Source: Neoarius graeffei (taxonomy: Eukaryota; Chordata; Actinopteri; Siluriformes; Ariidae). Taken from it: DNA of 64,000 bases. Of this stretch, positions 24,095-36,800 are shown piece by piece; positions within the stretch are counted from its first letter, which is position 1, and each line of letters opens with the position of its first letter. A model generated the notes under the pieces. It saw only the letters and a list, made by a program, of their open reading frames with translations, was not told where the DNA came from and searched no databases. Location: positions 15,587,759 to 15,651,758 of the forward strand of contig NC_083596.1 of the NCBI RefSeq assembly GCF_027579695.1, given 5' to 3'. Both the position numbers and the translations under genes were made by a program.

Positions 24095-27000
24095 GTTATT
24101 ATGCCTTCGCGTTCTGTTGCCGGCTTTTGCTCCAAAACCCACAAGGATGGGGTAAGTTTATTCAAGTTTCCCAGAGATCCCGAGCTGCATGCGAAGTGGG
24201 TGAAGCAAGTCAGGCGCACTCGTGACAAGTGGGAGCCCTCACCAACATCCGTCCTGTGCTCTGAACACTTCGATTTGGATTGTTTTGACACCCTTCCCAG
24301 CTTAAAAGAATCTCTTGGGTGTTCAGTTCAGCACAAACGTGTGTTACTACCATCAGCAGTGCCTACACAGTGTTGCCAGATTGGGAGGTTTCCTGCCCAG
24401 TTGGGTGGTTTCAAGTGCATTTTGGTGGGTTTTGAACATATTTTGGGCTGGAAAACTTCAGCAGTATCTGGCAACAGCGGGCGGGAAACCTCCCAATCTG
24501 GCAACACTGCCAGTATTCCGGAGGGGGTCTACTAGTAGCTATGCCGGATCCAAAGACAGTCCTCCTGTCAGAATGTGTTGTGAAACGACATAAGATAAAG
24601 GTACGTAGCGCTATAGATTCTACATGATAATCATAAATGTAATCATAAAGTCAGCGTGATATCAGTCATGTATTTGCTTGTGAAAGCTTGCGGCTTTCAT
24701 GTAACTGCCGCCTAGCAACGAGAGGCAAAGGGTAAAGAGGGTAGGCTATCATAGATTCTATTCGGAAGAGATCAACACAATTCTAGACTCCCAGAAGAGG
24801 AAGAGCTAGCACTAGAGAGTTCACCGGCGTTTTCATGCGCCATTTCCATTGAGTAGAACCAGAGTAGAACAGCCAGTGAACCGCAGCGTGTTCTCCCGCT
24901 GACGTCACAACATGGCCGCGAGCCACGGACCCAGTTTTCTTGTGCTGTGCAATTAAAAGTTGGATATTCGCGTAACAACAGCTTCTTTTCACGTAATTAT
25001 AACAGAAATCTAACATGTTTACCATGTTGTATAGTTTATTTAAGAAATTGCATAGAGTCATGTTCGTGTCATCAGCACTTTAAAGTGATCTTCATTGAAA
25101 AGAACAGTGCTTTTCTTTCAAAAATAAGGAACTTTCAAAGGGACCCCAAACTTTTGAACGGTAGTGTATGTCGGGAATATGCATATTTCAATTTCGTTCA
25201 ATTCAGTCACATTTTACCAGAGTTATGGCACAGTTGCCAACGGGGGATATTGTGCTCTCAGAACACTCTTGTGTTTTGTTGTGTTTTTTGTGTTTTGTTT
25301 TATTATGTTTTGTTTTATGTTATCTTATGTTTTCTAATATGTTTTATGTTTTCTTGTGTTGTTTTGTTTTATATATTATGTTTTGGTGTGTTTTATGTTT
25401 TTTACGTTATATTTTTCTTATTTATTTATTTAAAATATTTATTGCTTTTTGTTTTATGTTGCGTTGTGTTATGTTATGTTTGGGCATGTCTCACACACAT
25501 CCAGGTGGACCTCCTAAAGAGCAAACCCTTGCTGCTGGACATCACTGCAGAACTGACCGAGGGCATCGTGAACGGCAAGAGGCTGAAAGTGCGCAGTTTA
25601 GTGAAGCCGCTCCGAAAGGAAACGCAGGAGAAGCAAACGGAAAATACTTCAGATTTGCAGAACGGAGAAGCGCGAATGCCAAATCCAGACACTGGGCTTC
25701 TGCGAGGCCTGAGCAGAGAGCAGCTGAGGGCCCTGAAGAGCCGTAAGGGATGGCCACACTTCAAGGACGTGTTCATGATGTGCGCTACAGACAGCGAGGA
25801 CGTGCAGACGCTGAAGGTAGACAACAACACGTACTTGACCTGGCTCACATGATCGTGTAAAATATTTTTCAAGAACTCTTATCTGGGACCTTGAAGGACA
25901 ACTGACTGTAAATAACCTGATCATAATAATCGATAATAATTTGAGGATTTAGGATGATCAGATTATTCAGCACATGTATGCTGTTAATCGGATTTCGTGA
26001 TGCTGTATCTGTGTATATAGGAGAAAAATTGAATTAAAAGATTGGCAGCTTGAAAAGGAACAATAGAATGATTAGTAGTACGTGTGTTTATCAGCACGAC
26101 TCCACTATTTAATTAGATTGTGTTTATACGAGTCTGAGTACTGCTTCTTACGTCTGCTTGATGTAAGAAAGAGCAATGCGACCACATCACTACTGGAGGA
26201 TGGAATCAAACAAAGAGCTGCACTACTTGTGAAGGTATTACTAAAATAAATCCCATAAGTGGCTCATGTATAGCCAGACTGTTTCCTCTTTATCACACCG
26301 CCCAAATTATTCCCATACTCCCCCCCCCCCCCCCCCCTTTTTTATTTTTATTTTTGTGTGTGTGTCTCATCCATCATCTGATCTGGGACCAGCAACAACC
26401 CGTTCCAGAAGGCGCCAGCATTTACAGCACCCAATATCATCAGAGGAAATACTTTATTTCCTTATCATTCATGCAGAAATAATACCAACGATAAAAAACA
26501 GACTCCCTTTATGCGGCTTCTCCACTTCTCTGGGCTCTTACGAAGTGTGGAGAACGACTTGATACCCAATGATTGTTGTTTTATGTATAAAATATATAAC
26601 GCCAATGTGAATATATATAAAGGCTATTACACGGTTGCACAAAGATATGAAGTTTATCTTCGAGTGGTGAACATATTCATGAATGAGTGAAAATATTTTC
26701 AACACGAGAAGAGGAGAAAACCCTGGGAGTGACATCATTGGAGTGAAATATCGGGAATTATTATACATACAGGACGCTTTTCGATGAGATAAAAACGTGT
26801 GTTCTATTCCCTTCTAGCAGGTTTCATTCATTTGGTTTGATAACATGCAATATTGTTAGCACATCGCTTATCCTACGTGTATTATGTCACTCTACCCAAT
26901 GGAGAATGTTGTCAAGACAACACGACGTCACACGTCGGAGATGTAAAACTTCCGTGCTAGCGAGCAACTGTGACAGTTTGTAAATAAACATGGCCGCCTG

Positions 27001-30000
27001 GTTTGCGTCGTTAAATACGGAAGATTTTGAGAGAATTTTGGCTGCCAGGTTGTTCTGTTGTTGATTTTAAAAGTAAATTATATCTGGAAATGAATACTTA
27101 GATATGAGTGAAAAATACTGTGGTGAGCGTGCGTGGAAGAAGAGCCTGGAGACAGAAATCTTAGTTTCTCGGTCATTAGCCTGTGCTAGTAGTTCTCGGT
27201 AGCACTGGCTTGACTGCGCTTGCATTGGCCTTCGCTAACACTATTGCTGAACGCTACACCGGCTGGAAGGTGACTTCACTGCCGCACTAACAGCACCGAG
27301 TCATGGGTGAGCTAGTGTTGGCCTTCGAGAATGCTGATATGAAGAGAGTTTGTATGTATAATAATAATAATAATAATATTGGCTGGCTTTTTTTGTGGTA
27401 TATCAGATATATTCCATTCAGCTAGCATGATATTGAACGAATCGAAGACGAGTAGACCACTCAACACCAGCTAATACTATTATCCCCCGCTGGCTGCAAT
27501 GTCTGTCTGCCATCCGTCCGTCCCAGGAAGGGTACTCGCCTTCTGAAGTCAACTCCTCTCTCAATTTTTGGAGGAATTTCATGAAACCTGACAGGATTCT
27601 TTATGTGTCGGTAATACGCATATTGTAATTTCGTTAAATTGGGTCACATTTTACCAGAGTTACAGCCCTTGATTAACAAAATTATACTTTGTCAATTTCA
27701 TGAGTGTGTTTTCCTTCTGAAATCAACAACTCTCACAATTTTTGGAGGAATTTCACGAAACTTGGCAAAAGGCATTGTTGTATGTCGGTAATGCGCATAT
27801 TGTTATTTTGATCAATTCGGTCGCATTTGACCAGAGTTACAGCCCTTGATTAACAACCTTATACTATCACAATTTCATGAAGGTGTGCTCGCCTTCTGAC
27901 ATCAACTCCTCTCACAATTTTTGGACGGCTTTCTCGAAGCTTGGCAAAAGGCCTTGTTATATGATGGTAATACGCATATTGCGATTTAATTTAGTTTGTG
28001 AAAATTTTACCAGAGTTTTGACCCTTGATTCAATAACTTGGACAATTTCATGAGGGTGTACGTTCTTCTGAAATCAACTCCTCTCACAGTTTGTGGAGGA
28101 ATTTCACCAAACTTGGTAAAAGACTTTGTTATATGACCGTTATATGCATATTGAAATTTCGTTTAATTTGGGCAAATTTCACCAGAGTTATGCCCTTGAT
28201 TATTAACAACCTTGTACTTTGGCAATTTCATCAAGGTGTGCTTGCTTTCTGAACTCAACTTCCCTCACAATTTTTGGAGGAGTGTCATGTAATTTGGCAA
28301 AAAGTTTTTGTCCCCCGCTGGCTAAAAGGACCAAAGGGGATTATGTCGTGGCGATGTCCGTCCGTCCCGGGAAGGGTACTCACCTTCTGAAATCAACTCC
28401 TCTCACAATTTTTGGAGGAATTTCATGAAACTTGACAGGATTCTTTGTTGTACGTCCGTAATACACATATTGCAATTTTGTTCAATTCAGTCGCATTTTA
28501 CCAGAGTTATGACAGAGTTGCCAGCGGGGGATGTTGTGCTCTCAGAGCACTCTTGTTTAAATATGTTACTCAGATCCGCGATGCATTTCGTATGAAAATG
28601 CGAGTTTTTCAACACGAAAAGATAAACTTCATATCTTCAAGCAAATGTCTGCCCCCCCAAACGAGTGACACAGAGATTTGTGTCATGGTTTTGGTTCTTC
28701 ATGTCCCAGATGTGCGTCCAATGAACAGTACAAGTGGCGTATTTCCCAGTAAAGCACTCGTGTCCATATAATATATGTGCTTATGTGGCTTTATAACTTT
28801 ATAAATGATTAAATTAAATTAGATTAGATTCACTTTATTCATCCCACATCGGGGAAATTCACATGTTACAGTAGCAAGAAAATGTCAAACAGATAACAAA
28901 TAAAACTGAAATAAAAATTAGACAAACGAAGGATTAAATATAAAGGGCTATTTGCATTATCTACCGTGAAAAAATATAGAAAAATTGCCTTATTGAGAGG
29001 CTTGGAAAATTGCACATTACAGGTAGACTCTGTGTATATACACACATACACATATATATATAAAATAAGTATGCATAAAAATAATTTATAGACTGGTACC
29101 AAAATTCAAAAAAGTCCTTATTTAAGGAGTTAAAGGCATTTTTGAGACAAAGTCGGCAAACAGTCTTATTTTGTCAATTTGGGTGTGCCGAATTCAAATC
29201 TGCAATACGCCGAGCTCTATCTGACCTCTGTTGACCTCTAGAGGTCATTGAACTTTGGGCCTGTAAACGTCTCAGCTGAACCCAGTTTCTCAGCTTTCTA
29301 AGGAATGAAATGTACTAAAATGATTAATGAAGTTAGCAAATGGCCTTGTTTGTGAAATGTTTGGGTGCTGAATTCATTTTTCATTTGTAAAACGACATAT
29401 GACCTCTGATAACCTCAGGGTCATTAAACTTGGCCTATAGGCCTATGCGTTTAACGGCATTTTTAAACTGACTTTACTCCCCCAAAAAGAATATGAACAG
29501 ACAAAAAACAAATAGAAAGGAACAAATACAACATTAAATGCCAGTCCATGTACATGTGACTTACTTTTCACAATGAGAATGCCTCGGCGATCACCTTACA
29601 TAACATTGCATTACATTTAGCGGTTATTGTTTATACAAAGCTACTGAAAAAAGGACAGATTCAGCAGCATACAAAATATGGGGGCATACAGGGTATACAG
29701 GTTCATCAGAGTTAGTGTATATGAGAGTTTTTTTTTCTTTGTTGTTTGTTTTTTGTAAAGGCTTTACCCCGTTTAAAACAAAACAAAAAAACAACAAAGA
29801 AAAAAACTCTCATATACACTAACCCTGATGAACCTGTATACCCTGTATGCCCCCATATTTTGTATGCTGCTGAATCGGTCCTTTTTTCAGTAGCTTTGTA
29901 TAAACAATAACCGCTAAATGTAATGCAATGTTATGTAAGGTGATCGCCGAGGCATTCTCATTGTGAAAAGTAAGTCACATGTACATGGACTGGCATTTAA

Positions 30001-30744
30001 TGTTGTATTTGTTCCTTTCTATTTGTTTTTTGTCTGTTCATATTCTTTTTGGGGGAGTAAAGCCAGTTTAAAAATGCCGTTAAATGCATAGGCCTATAGG
30101 CCAAGTTTAATGACCTTGAGGTTATCAGAGGTCGTATGTCGTTTTACAAATGAAAAATGAATTCAGCACCCAAACATTTAACAAACAAGGCCATTTGCTA
30201 ACTTCATTAATCATTTTAGTACATTTCATTCCTTAGAAAGCTGAGAAACTGGGTTCAGCTGAGACGTTTACAGGTCCAAAGTTCAATGACCTCTAGAGGT
30301 CAACAGAGGTCAGATAGAGCTCGGCATATTGCAGATTTGAATTCGGCACACCCAAATTGACAAAATAAGACTGTTTGCCGACTTTGTCTCAAAAATGCCT
30401 TTGGGTGTCACAATTCTGGATTTTGGTACCAGTCTATTAAGGCCTATATTATTGCACATAATAATTGCATCGATGAGAGATGGCGGAGGTAGATGCCTGC
30501 GGTATCTCTCCTTCTTACACCGTGGGTGTAGCAGTCTACTACTAAAAGGGCTGCTTAAAGCCCCCACAGCCTCATGTAGGGGGTGAGAGGGTGATGATGA
30601 TAATTTGTTTATTGTTAATCCCAAAATGATGATGCATTTCTTTGTGTTTTTATATTAAACATGTATCTTTTTTATTTCTAATTTTAAATTTCATGTTAGA
30701 ATGTTAATCAAAGAATATCACAGTATCCAGAAAAGTGTATTGTG

Positions 30745-30810
<66 letters not shown>

Positions 30811-33800
30811 TATCACAATGTCAATATTTTAGGGACGTATCATTCAACTCTGAATAAGAATGCGCTCATTAATTCAGTGGATTGGATTTGACAGAGTTAT
30901 CTGATGGTGGAGGCGAAGCCGGGTCCATGGCAGTACCACAGTACGGTACTCACAGATCAGAGCCCGGAGGACATCTGTACCAACACCATCCGAGAGAAAC
31001 TACTGGAGTATCTTCCTCAGGAAGTGCCTTACACAGTGACTCAGGTACAGCTCACGTGAGAAACACACCTACACTACCGTTCAAAAGTTTGGGGTCACCC
31101 AGACAATTTTGTGTTTTCCATGAAAAGTCGCACTTTTATTTACCACCATAAGTTGTAAAATGACTAGAAAATATAGTCAAGACATTTTTCTGGCCATTTT
31201 GAGCATTTAATCGACCCCACAAATTAATGTGATGCTCCAGAAACTCAATCTGCTCAAAGGAAGGTCAGTTTTATAGCTTCTCTAAAGAGCTCAACTGTTT
31301 TCAGCTGTGCTAACATGATTGTACAAGGGTTTTCTAATCATCCATTAGCCTTCTGAGGCAATGAGCAAACACATTGTACCATTAGAACACTGGAGTGAGA
31401 GTTGCTGGGACTGGGCCTCTATTGAGGTTTTTCACCTGACGTCACAGGGTCACGTGACACCCCGGTGTCTGCCATTTTGAAGGTCAAGCTAGCGAATGTC
31501 AACAACATAGTAGCTGGTATGTTACTGTAGCAATGTTTACGTTCAGTCATTTGGATGACTGTTAAAACCTTTCAGTCTCAAGTTTTTCCTTTACTGTATT
31601 TACTAATTTACTGTAATTATGATCCGGCAGCTATTTACACCGGATCCAGTGTAAATAGCTGCCGGAGCGCGCTGCTTAATTTGGCTTAATCCGGCTTGCT
31701 CCCGGAGTGCTCCGGCCAAGGTTCCGGAGCGCGCTCCGGCTTGCTCCCCCTCAAATTAAGCAGCGCGCTCCGGCTTGCTCCCGGAGTGCAAGCCGGAGCG
31801 CGCTGCTTAATTTGAGGGGGAGCAAGCCGGAGCGTGCTCCGGCAGCTATTTACACTGGATCCGGTGTAAATAGCTGCCGGATCATAATTACAGTAAACTA
31901 GTAAATACAGTAAAGGAAAAACTTGAGACTGAAAGGTTTTAACAGTCATCCAAATGACTGAATGTAAACATTGCTACAGTAACATACTAGCTACTATGTT
32001 GTTGACATTAGCTAGTGCTAACAGCTAGCTGCTAGTACACTGCTACAACACAGACACCGACCCTAATAATACAGTTCTTGGTCATTGCCTGGTAACAGCA
32101 AATTTATAACGGGCCATGTCTCAACAGACTAAGAAGTTATTTCAATGACATTTAATAACATTTTGTTTATCCTGAGGACCGAAAGTAAATGAAAATGTGA
32201 ACAAACCTTAGCTGTAATAAGATGGCGACCACCGGCTCCAGGGACGACCCGCTGATGTAGGCATGTTACCCAGCCTGACACAAAATATTTGTAGGCATCC
32301 AAACTCTTATACACTTTCAGATCAATACCTGTGTATGGCGATGGGTTTTTAACGACATAGGTATACAGATCATGTGGGCCGAAGTCAGGTAAAGACGAGG
32401 GCTTCGTGTACTTCCGTACGTCAGTGAACAATCCTGGTGGAAGCAGGTAAACATCGTTCTCTAAGCCTGCTAACCTCAATTTTTGCAAATACCTCTCCCT
32501 CTGCTCGCCCTGTAAATGCCCTACATCGCTGGATAGTGAAGGTGTTTTCTGCATCTCGCTCCTTTTTCTTTTATGTTTTTCGTTTGTCGCCTTCCTCGCA
32601 TTCAAACTGATTCGAGCCGTGACGTCCAAAATGGCAGCCTAACGATGCATCACATGACTTGGTCACGTGGGTGAAAAACCTCAATACACTTATGTAGATA
32701 TTGCACCAAAAACCAGACTGTAACACTTTTATCGAAGGGCGGAGCACAGAGGACGGCAGGACAGAGATCAGGTTTGGACACGGGTTTTATTGCCACACTT
32801 TTCAGTGAACAACTCGTACTTTACTCAGACAGACACACACACACGACCGGCGTCTGGTTCGGGGATGAGCTCCACTGCTCTACGCTCTCCCTCCTTAAGT
32901 AGGGCGCGGTCACTGGGAAGACACACACAAACACAGGTTAATTGACATCAGGTGTAGTGATTCTGCCACTTACCTTCCCTGACTCCGCCCTCCTGTCACA
33001 GACCGGCGCTTGACCACGCCCCCGCTGCCACATAGACATTTAGCTAGAATAGTCATTTACCACATTAGCAATGTATAGAGTGGATTTCTGATTAGTTTAA
33101 AGTGATCTTCATTGAAAAGAACAGCGCTTTTCTTTCAAAAATAAGGACATTTCAAAGTGACCCCAAACTTTTGAACGGTAGTATATACTGAGCCACTGTG
33201 TTTCTTCACTTCCTCTCGTCCTCTGCGATCTTTCTTTCCTCTGCTTTTAAAGCAATAAAGATGGCCTTCAACAGCAAAGCACGTTTTTTTCTCGACACTG
33301 AGCAATAGAAGTTTCTCATTGCTGGAATGATCTCTCCACTGTGTGTTTTGCAGCACGTTGAACTCTGGAGGGAAACAGCCGACGGCAATTTGGACATATG
33401 CGTCAAACTGCATGTGAAAAAAGAAAGCCATATGGTGAGAAACTCAATTCAATTCGATTCAAGCCATAGTTTCTATTCTCGGCCTGTACTGTTTGTATAG
33501 ATGCTTGAAAGTCTTTAAAAAAAAAAGTGTGAAAGTTTCAAGGTTTGAAATGCATTTAACTTTGAATAAACACCTGGAGAAAGGTTGCATTTTCCATTAA
33601 CATTCAACTCAACATTTGCTCGAACAGCAAAGTCTTTTATAGTGTCATATTTTCCTAACTAGATTTGCTCGTGTGTATCGTGTGCCCGCTTTACAAATTT
33701 CACAGCGTTTTCCTGATGGAGGAGGCTGTAATGTAAGCAGTCAGCCTCTTTAATTTAATCTGCACTCGATCCGAAGCTTATAGCAGGTGCCGTTCTATGA

Positions 33801-36800
33801 ATATCAAATAATTGCTTACTTTCTCGCGCCATTATTCCTGCCAGTTGGTATTAAATTGCCTACAATGGGACAGTTACACGGTCTGGGCATAAAAGCAAGG
33901 GCAGGACATCCAGAATGTAAAGTACTGTGCAAAAGTCTTCGGCACATGGAAAGAAATGCTGGAAACCAAAAATGGCTTAGAAATAATGAATGGCAATATT
34001 TGGTGTGAGACGACCCTTTGCTTAAAAAAAAAAAAAAAGAGTCTCAGGTACAGTGAGTGCAGTTTTATGCGGAAATGAGCTGTAGGTTTTACTGAGCGTC
34101 TTACAGAACCAGCCCCAGTTCTTCTGGACACTTTGACTGTCACACTCGCGTCTGTAGCCTTCATTCTGTTTTCTTTTTTCATCTGAAAAGTGCTCCCTTG
34201 TGTAATATGCTGCTGTATCATTATTATACCCCCCGCAAACAAAGTTTGGTGGGGTATACACAGGAATCACCCTGTCTATCCGTCCGTCTGTCTATGTGTC
34301 TTGTAAGTACAACTTAAACGGTTTGATGAATTTTGATGCAACTTTACAGCAGTTGCAGTATAGACCCTTTTCAGTCACGTGACCTTCGTAAACGCGACCG
34401 CCATTTTGGACATGTAGTGGACTTCGGCTCGAATCAGTTTGAATGTGAGGAAGGCGACAAACGAAAAACATAAAAGAAAAAGGAGCGAGATGCAGAAAAC
34501 ACCTTCACTATCCAGCGACGTAGGGCATTTACAGGGCGAGCAGAGGGAGAGGTATTTGCAAAAATTGAGGTTAGCAGGCTTAGAGAACGACGTTTACCTG
34601 CTTCCACCAGGATTGTTCACTGACGTACGGAAGTACACGAAGCCCTCGTCTTTACCTGACTTCGGCCCACATGATCTGTATACCTATGTCGTTAAAAACC
34701 CATCGCCATACACATGCACGCCAACGTCCGAGGTTCCGGAGCGCGCTCCGGCTTGCTCCAGGAGTGCTCCAGCTGAGGTTACGGAGCGCGCTCCGGCTTG
34801 CTCTGGAGCAAGCCGGAGCGCGCTGCTTAATTTGAGGGCAACCTCGGCCGGAGTGTGCTCCGGAATCTCGGCCGGAGCACTCCGGGAGCAAGCCGGCGCG
34901 CGCTGCTTAATTTGAGGGGAACCTCGGCCGGAGCACTCCGGGAGCAAGCCGGTGCGCGCTGCTTAATTTGAGGGAGAGCAAGCCGGTGCGCGCTGCTTAA
35001 TTTGAAGGGAACCTCGGCCGGAGCGCGCTGCTTAATTTGAGGGAGAGCAAGCCGGAGCGCGCTCCGGAACCTCGGACGTTGGCTCCGGCAGCTATTTGTA
35101 CTGGATCCGGTGTAAATAGCTGCCGGATCATAATTACAGTAAACTAGTAAATACAGTAAAAGGAAAAACTTGAGACTGAAAGGTTTTAACAGTCATCCAA
35201 ATGACTGAATGTAAACATTGCTACAGTAACATACCAGCTACTTGCTGACATTAGCTAGTCAACAATAGCTACTACAGAAGAACAAAGAGGTTACAATGGG
35301 TTATTTTAGCCTATTTGGTTACACACTCGCCGCCACAGAATGTTAACAGCAATGTAATGCCTTTTCTGGCTAATTTTATTCGTCTTACCTCCAACAAAGT
35401 GGTCACTACACAAGCGCTGGTATGCCGAGGGCTGCCAATCTGTTAATGGCCGCTATCCATCTTCTCCGTCGGGATCCGATAAAATGATAAACCTTGCCTT
35501 GTTTGTTGATGGTTACTACATCCAGGTGCACAACAATATAGTGGCATGATGGAAGTCTTGCTGAAAGTAAAAACTTTCTTTGCTGCCGTTCCTCAATGTT
35601 GGCTGTGGTAAACTACTGGTAGTACATGTCCAAAATAGCGGCCGCGTTTGTCTTGACGTCACGTGAAAAGGGTCCATACCACCTGAAGATGTGCATGAAG
35701 GAAAATAATCCCGAACTGAGGTCTTAAAGGAGGACTGAAGTCATTTTTAAACTTGCTTTATTTTTTAATTAACGTGTTATTCAATTACGTTTTCAGTTTT
35801 AGTAACCTTATATCGTGACTCGTATTGGCAATTAAATATTATACTTATCGGCCTGTTCGGTTTTTAGCCATGTTGAATTTAGTTCGTTTGGTCCACGGCA
35901 GGCGTCGCTTATCCGCGCGATCTTCACGAGACTTGTACGAGACTGCGAAACGTGAAGTGTCAGCCAGGTATCAGTGCCGCTATTTTGAAAACTGTTTTCT
36001 AAACGAAATATTGCACAAAAACGAGTTTAAATGATGATTACTGCCTACTTTTTTCAAACTTTCCTGATTGCTATCAAAACAAACAAAACTTCCGGCTTGA
36101 TTACATCAGCATTCGAAGGAGGGCGCGCATCTTTTGACAACGTTGGCAGATGTTGGTCACTTTGATTTCCGTTGTACGTTTTACTTCCGTCCTACGACGT
36201 CTCGCACAGGTCTCAACGAATCTCGTTTACAGCCATTGCTTCGACATATGGACTGATATATTACAGAGCATATTTCAAACACTCCTAACTTGCTATAGCA
36301 GTGACAAAATAGCGATCAAAAATGCATTCCGATATTTAATAAAATGAGAGAAATAGAATTTTTATAATAAATTTGCCTTCAGTTCTCCTTTAAAGATTCT
36401 TCTTTTCTTAAAGCCTCTGCATGCTCTTGCGACAAGGCTTTCGCAGATAGCTTTTCGCAGACAGTTGTAATTTATCGTTGAGCGGGGAGTAATCGGCGTG
36501 CGCAATGTTATTCATCGCCACAACGCAAGGGGGCGCGAAGTCGCGAAATCGCTAGGAGTAGTTGGTGGGTGTGGTTAATGGAGTGTTTATCCTCCGGTTA
36601 CTTATAATGACTAGAACTGGAGTCGTATAGATGTACGTACTTCCTCACTTCCTCGATCAACCGCTCTTCGTGCTGCTCCATCTTCGCTCGTGTTTTTAAA
36701 AATGGCGGTCGTGAAAACAAAACAAACCGGGAAAGTAGGGAAGCGGAAGTGCGTGTACAGCGGATGTAGAGTGGACCAATCGGAGCCCTCTTGTCTGCGA

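Larger units (their letters stand above)
23721..25078 (+). mobile_element. THAP-domain-carrying DNA element
   Basis: Inserted in the MITE between two copies of TTTAAA(GT), 23715-23722 and 25079-25086. The ends are short inverted repeats, GTGTTGATGACACG and CGTGTCATCAGCAC. It contains a (TA)n tract, a THAP-domain frame and a further palindromic MITE. There is no recognisable transposase catalytic domain, so it is non-autonomous as it stands. The superfamily is not determined; a relation to P-type elements would be consistent with THAP and an 8-bp duplication. Confidence 0.7.
23275..25166. mobile_element. Tc1-type MITE, copy 2, split by a THAP-carrying element
   Basis: Left part 23275-23720 and right part 25079-25166 together equal the 532-bp MITE at 11451. 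The TA duplication is intact (23273-23274 and 25167-25168), and the host tandem repeat continues without loss across it. Confidence 0.9.
26560..28790. mobile_element. Element with inverted ends, enlarged by repeat family B
   Basis: AGATATGAAGTTTATCTTCG near 26644 is the inverse of AAGATAAACTTCATATCTTC near 28619, and neighbouring blocks (AACACGAGAAGAGG / CACGAAAAGATAAAC, GTGACATCATTGG / CAATGAACAGTACAAG) also pair loosely. Ends are estimates. The centre holds a short coding-like piece (26991-27051) and a later block of tandem family B. Confidence 0.45.
31423..32683 (-). mobile_element. Hairpin-bearing DNA element with coding exon, copy 1
   Basis: 1261 bp with inverted ends TGAGGTTTTTCACC and GGTGAAAAACCTCA followed inward by GTCACGTGAC / GTCACGTGGG. 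Comparison with the empty MITE gives AT as the shared flank. Inside are a 503-bp palindrome (31501-32003) with a GC-rich core and, on the minus strand, an exon (32270-32629) shared with the element at 34362-35675. Confidence 0.8.
31072..33183. mobile_element. Tc1-type MITE, copy 3, split by a hairpin element and an LTR
   Basis: MITE parts at 31072-31422, 32684-32718 and 33033-33183 match the 532-bp copy at 11451. TA occurs at 31070-31071 and 33184-33185. Two later insertions lie inside it. Confidence 0.88.
34362..35675 (+). mobile_element. Hairpin-bearing DNA element with coding exon, copy 2
   Basis: Inverted ends GACCCTTTTCAGTCACGTGA and CACGTGAAAAGGGTC, then CCGCCATTTTGGACATGTAG paired with TACATGTCCAAAATAGCGGC. 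It carries the same exon as copy 1 (34439-34720) in + orientation, the GC-rich tandem (34725-35085), and the single right palindrome arm (35100-35275). Its terminal sequences differ from copy 1 beyond the CACGTGAC core, so these are sister elements, not duplicates of one insertion. Confidence 0.75.

Noticed and set aside
25168-25746. 192- and 301-codon frames overlapping eral1 exon 8
   Set aside because: One is a shifted frame; the other reads through intron 7 into exon 8. The real boundary is the acceptor at 25504.
31686-31949. Arg/Ala/Pro-rich frames around 31700 and 34650
   Set aside because: Translations of the GC-rich palindromic tandem; no coding evidence.
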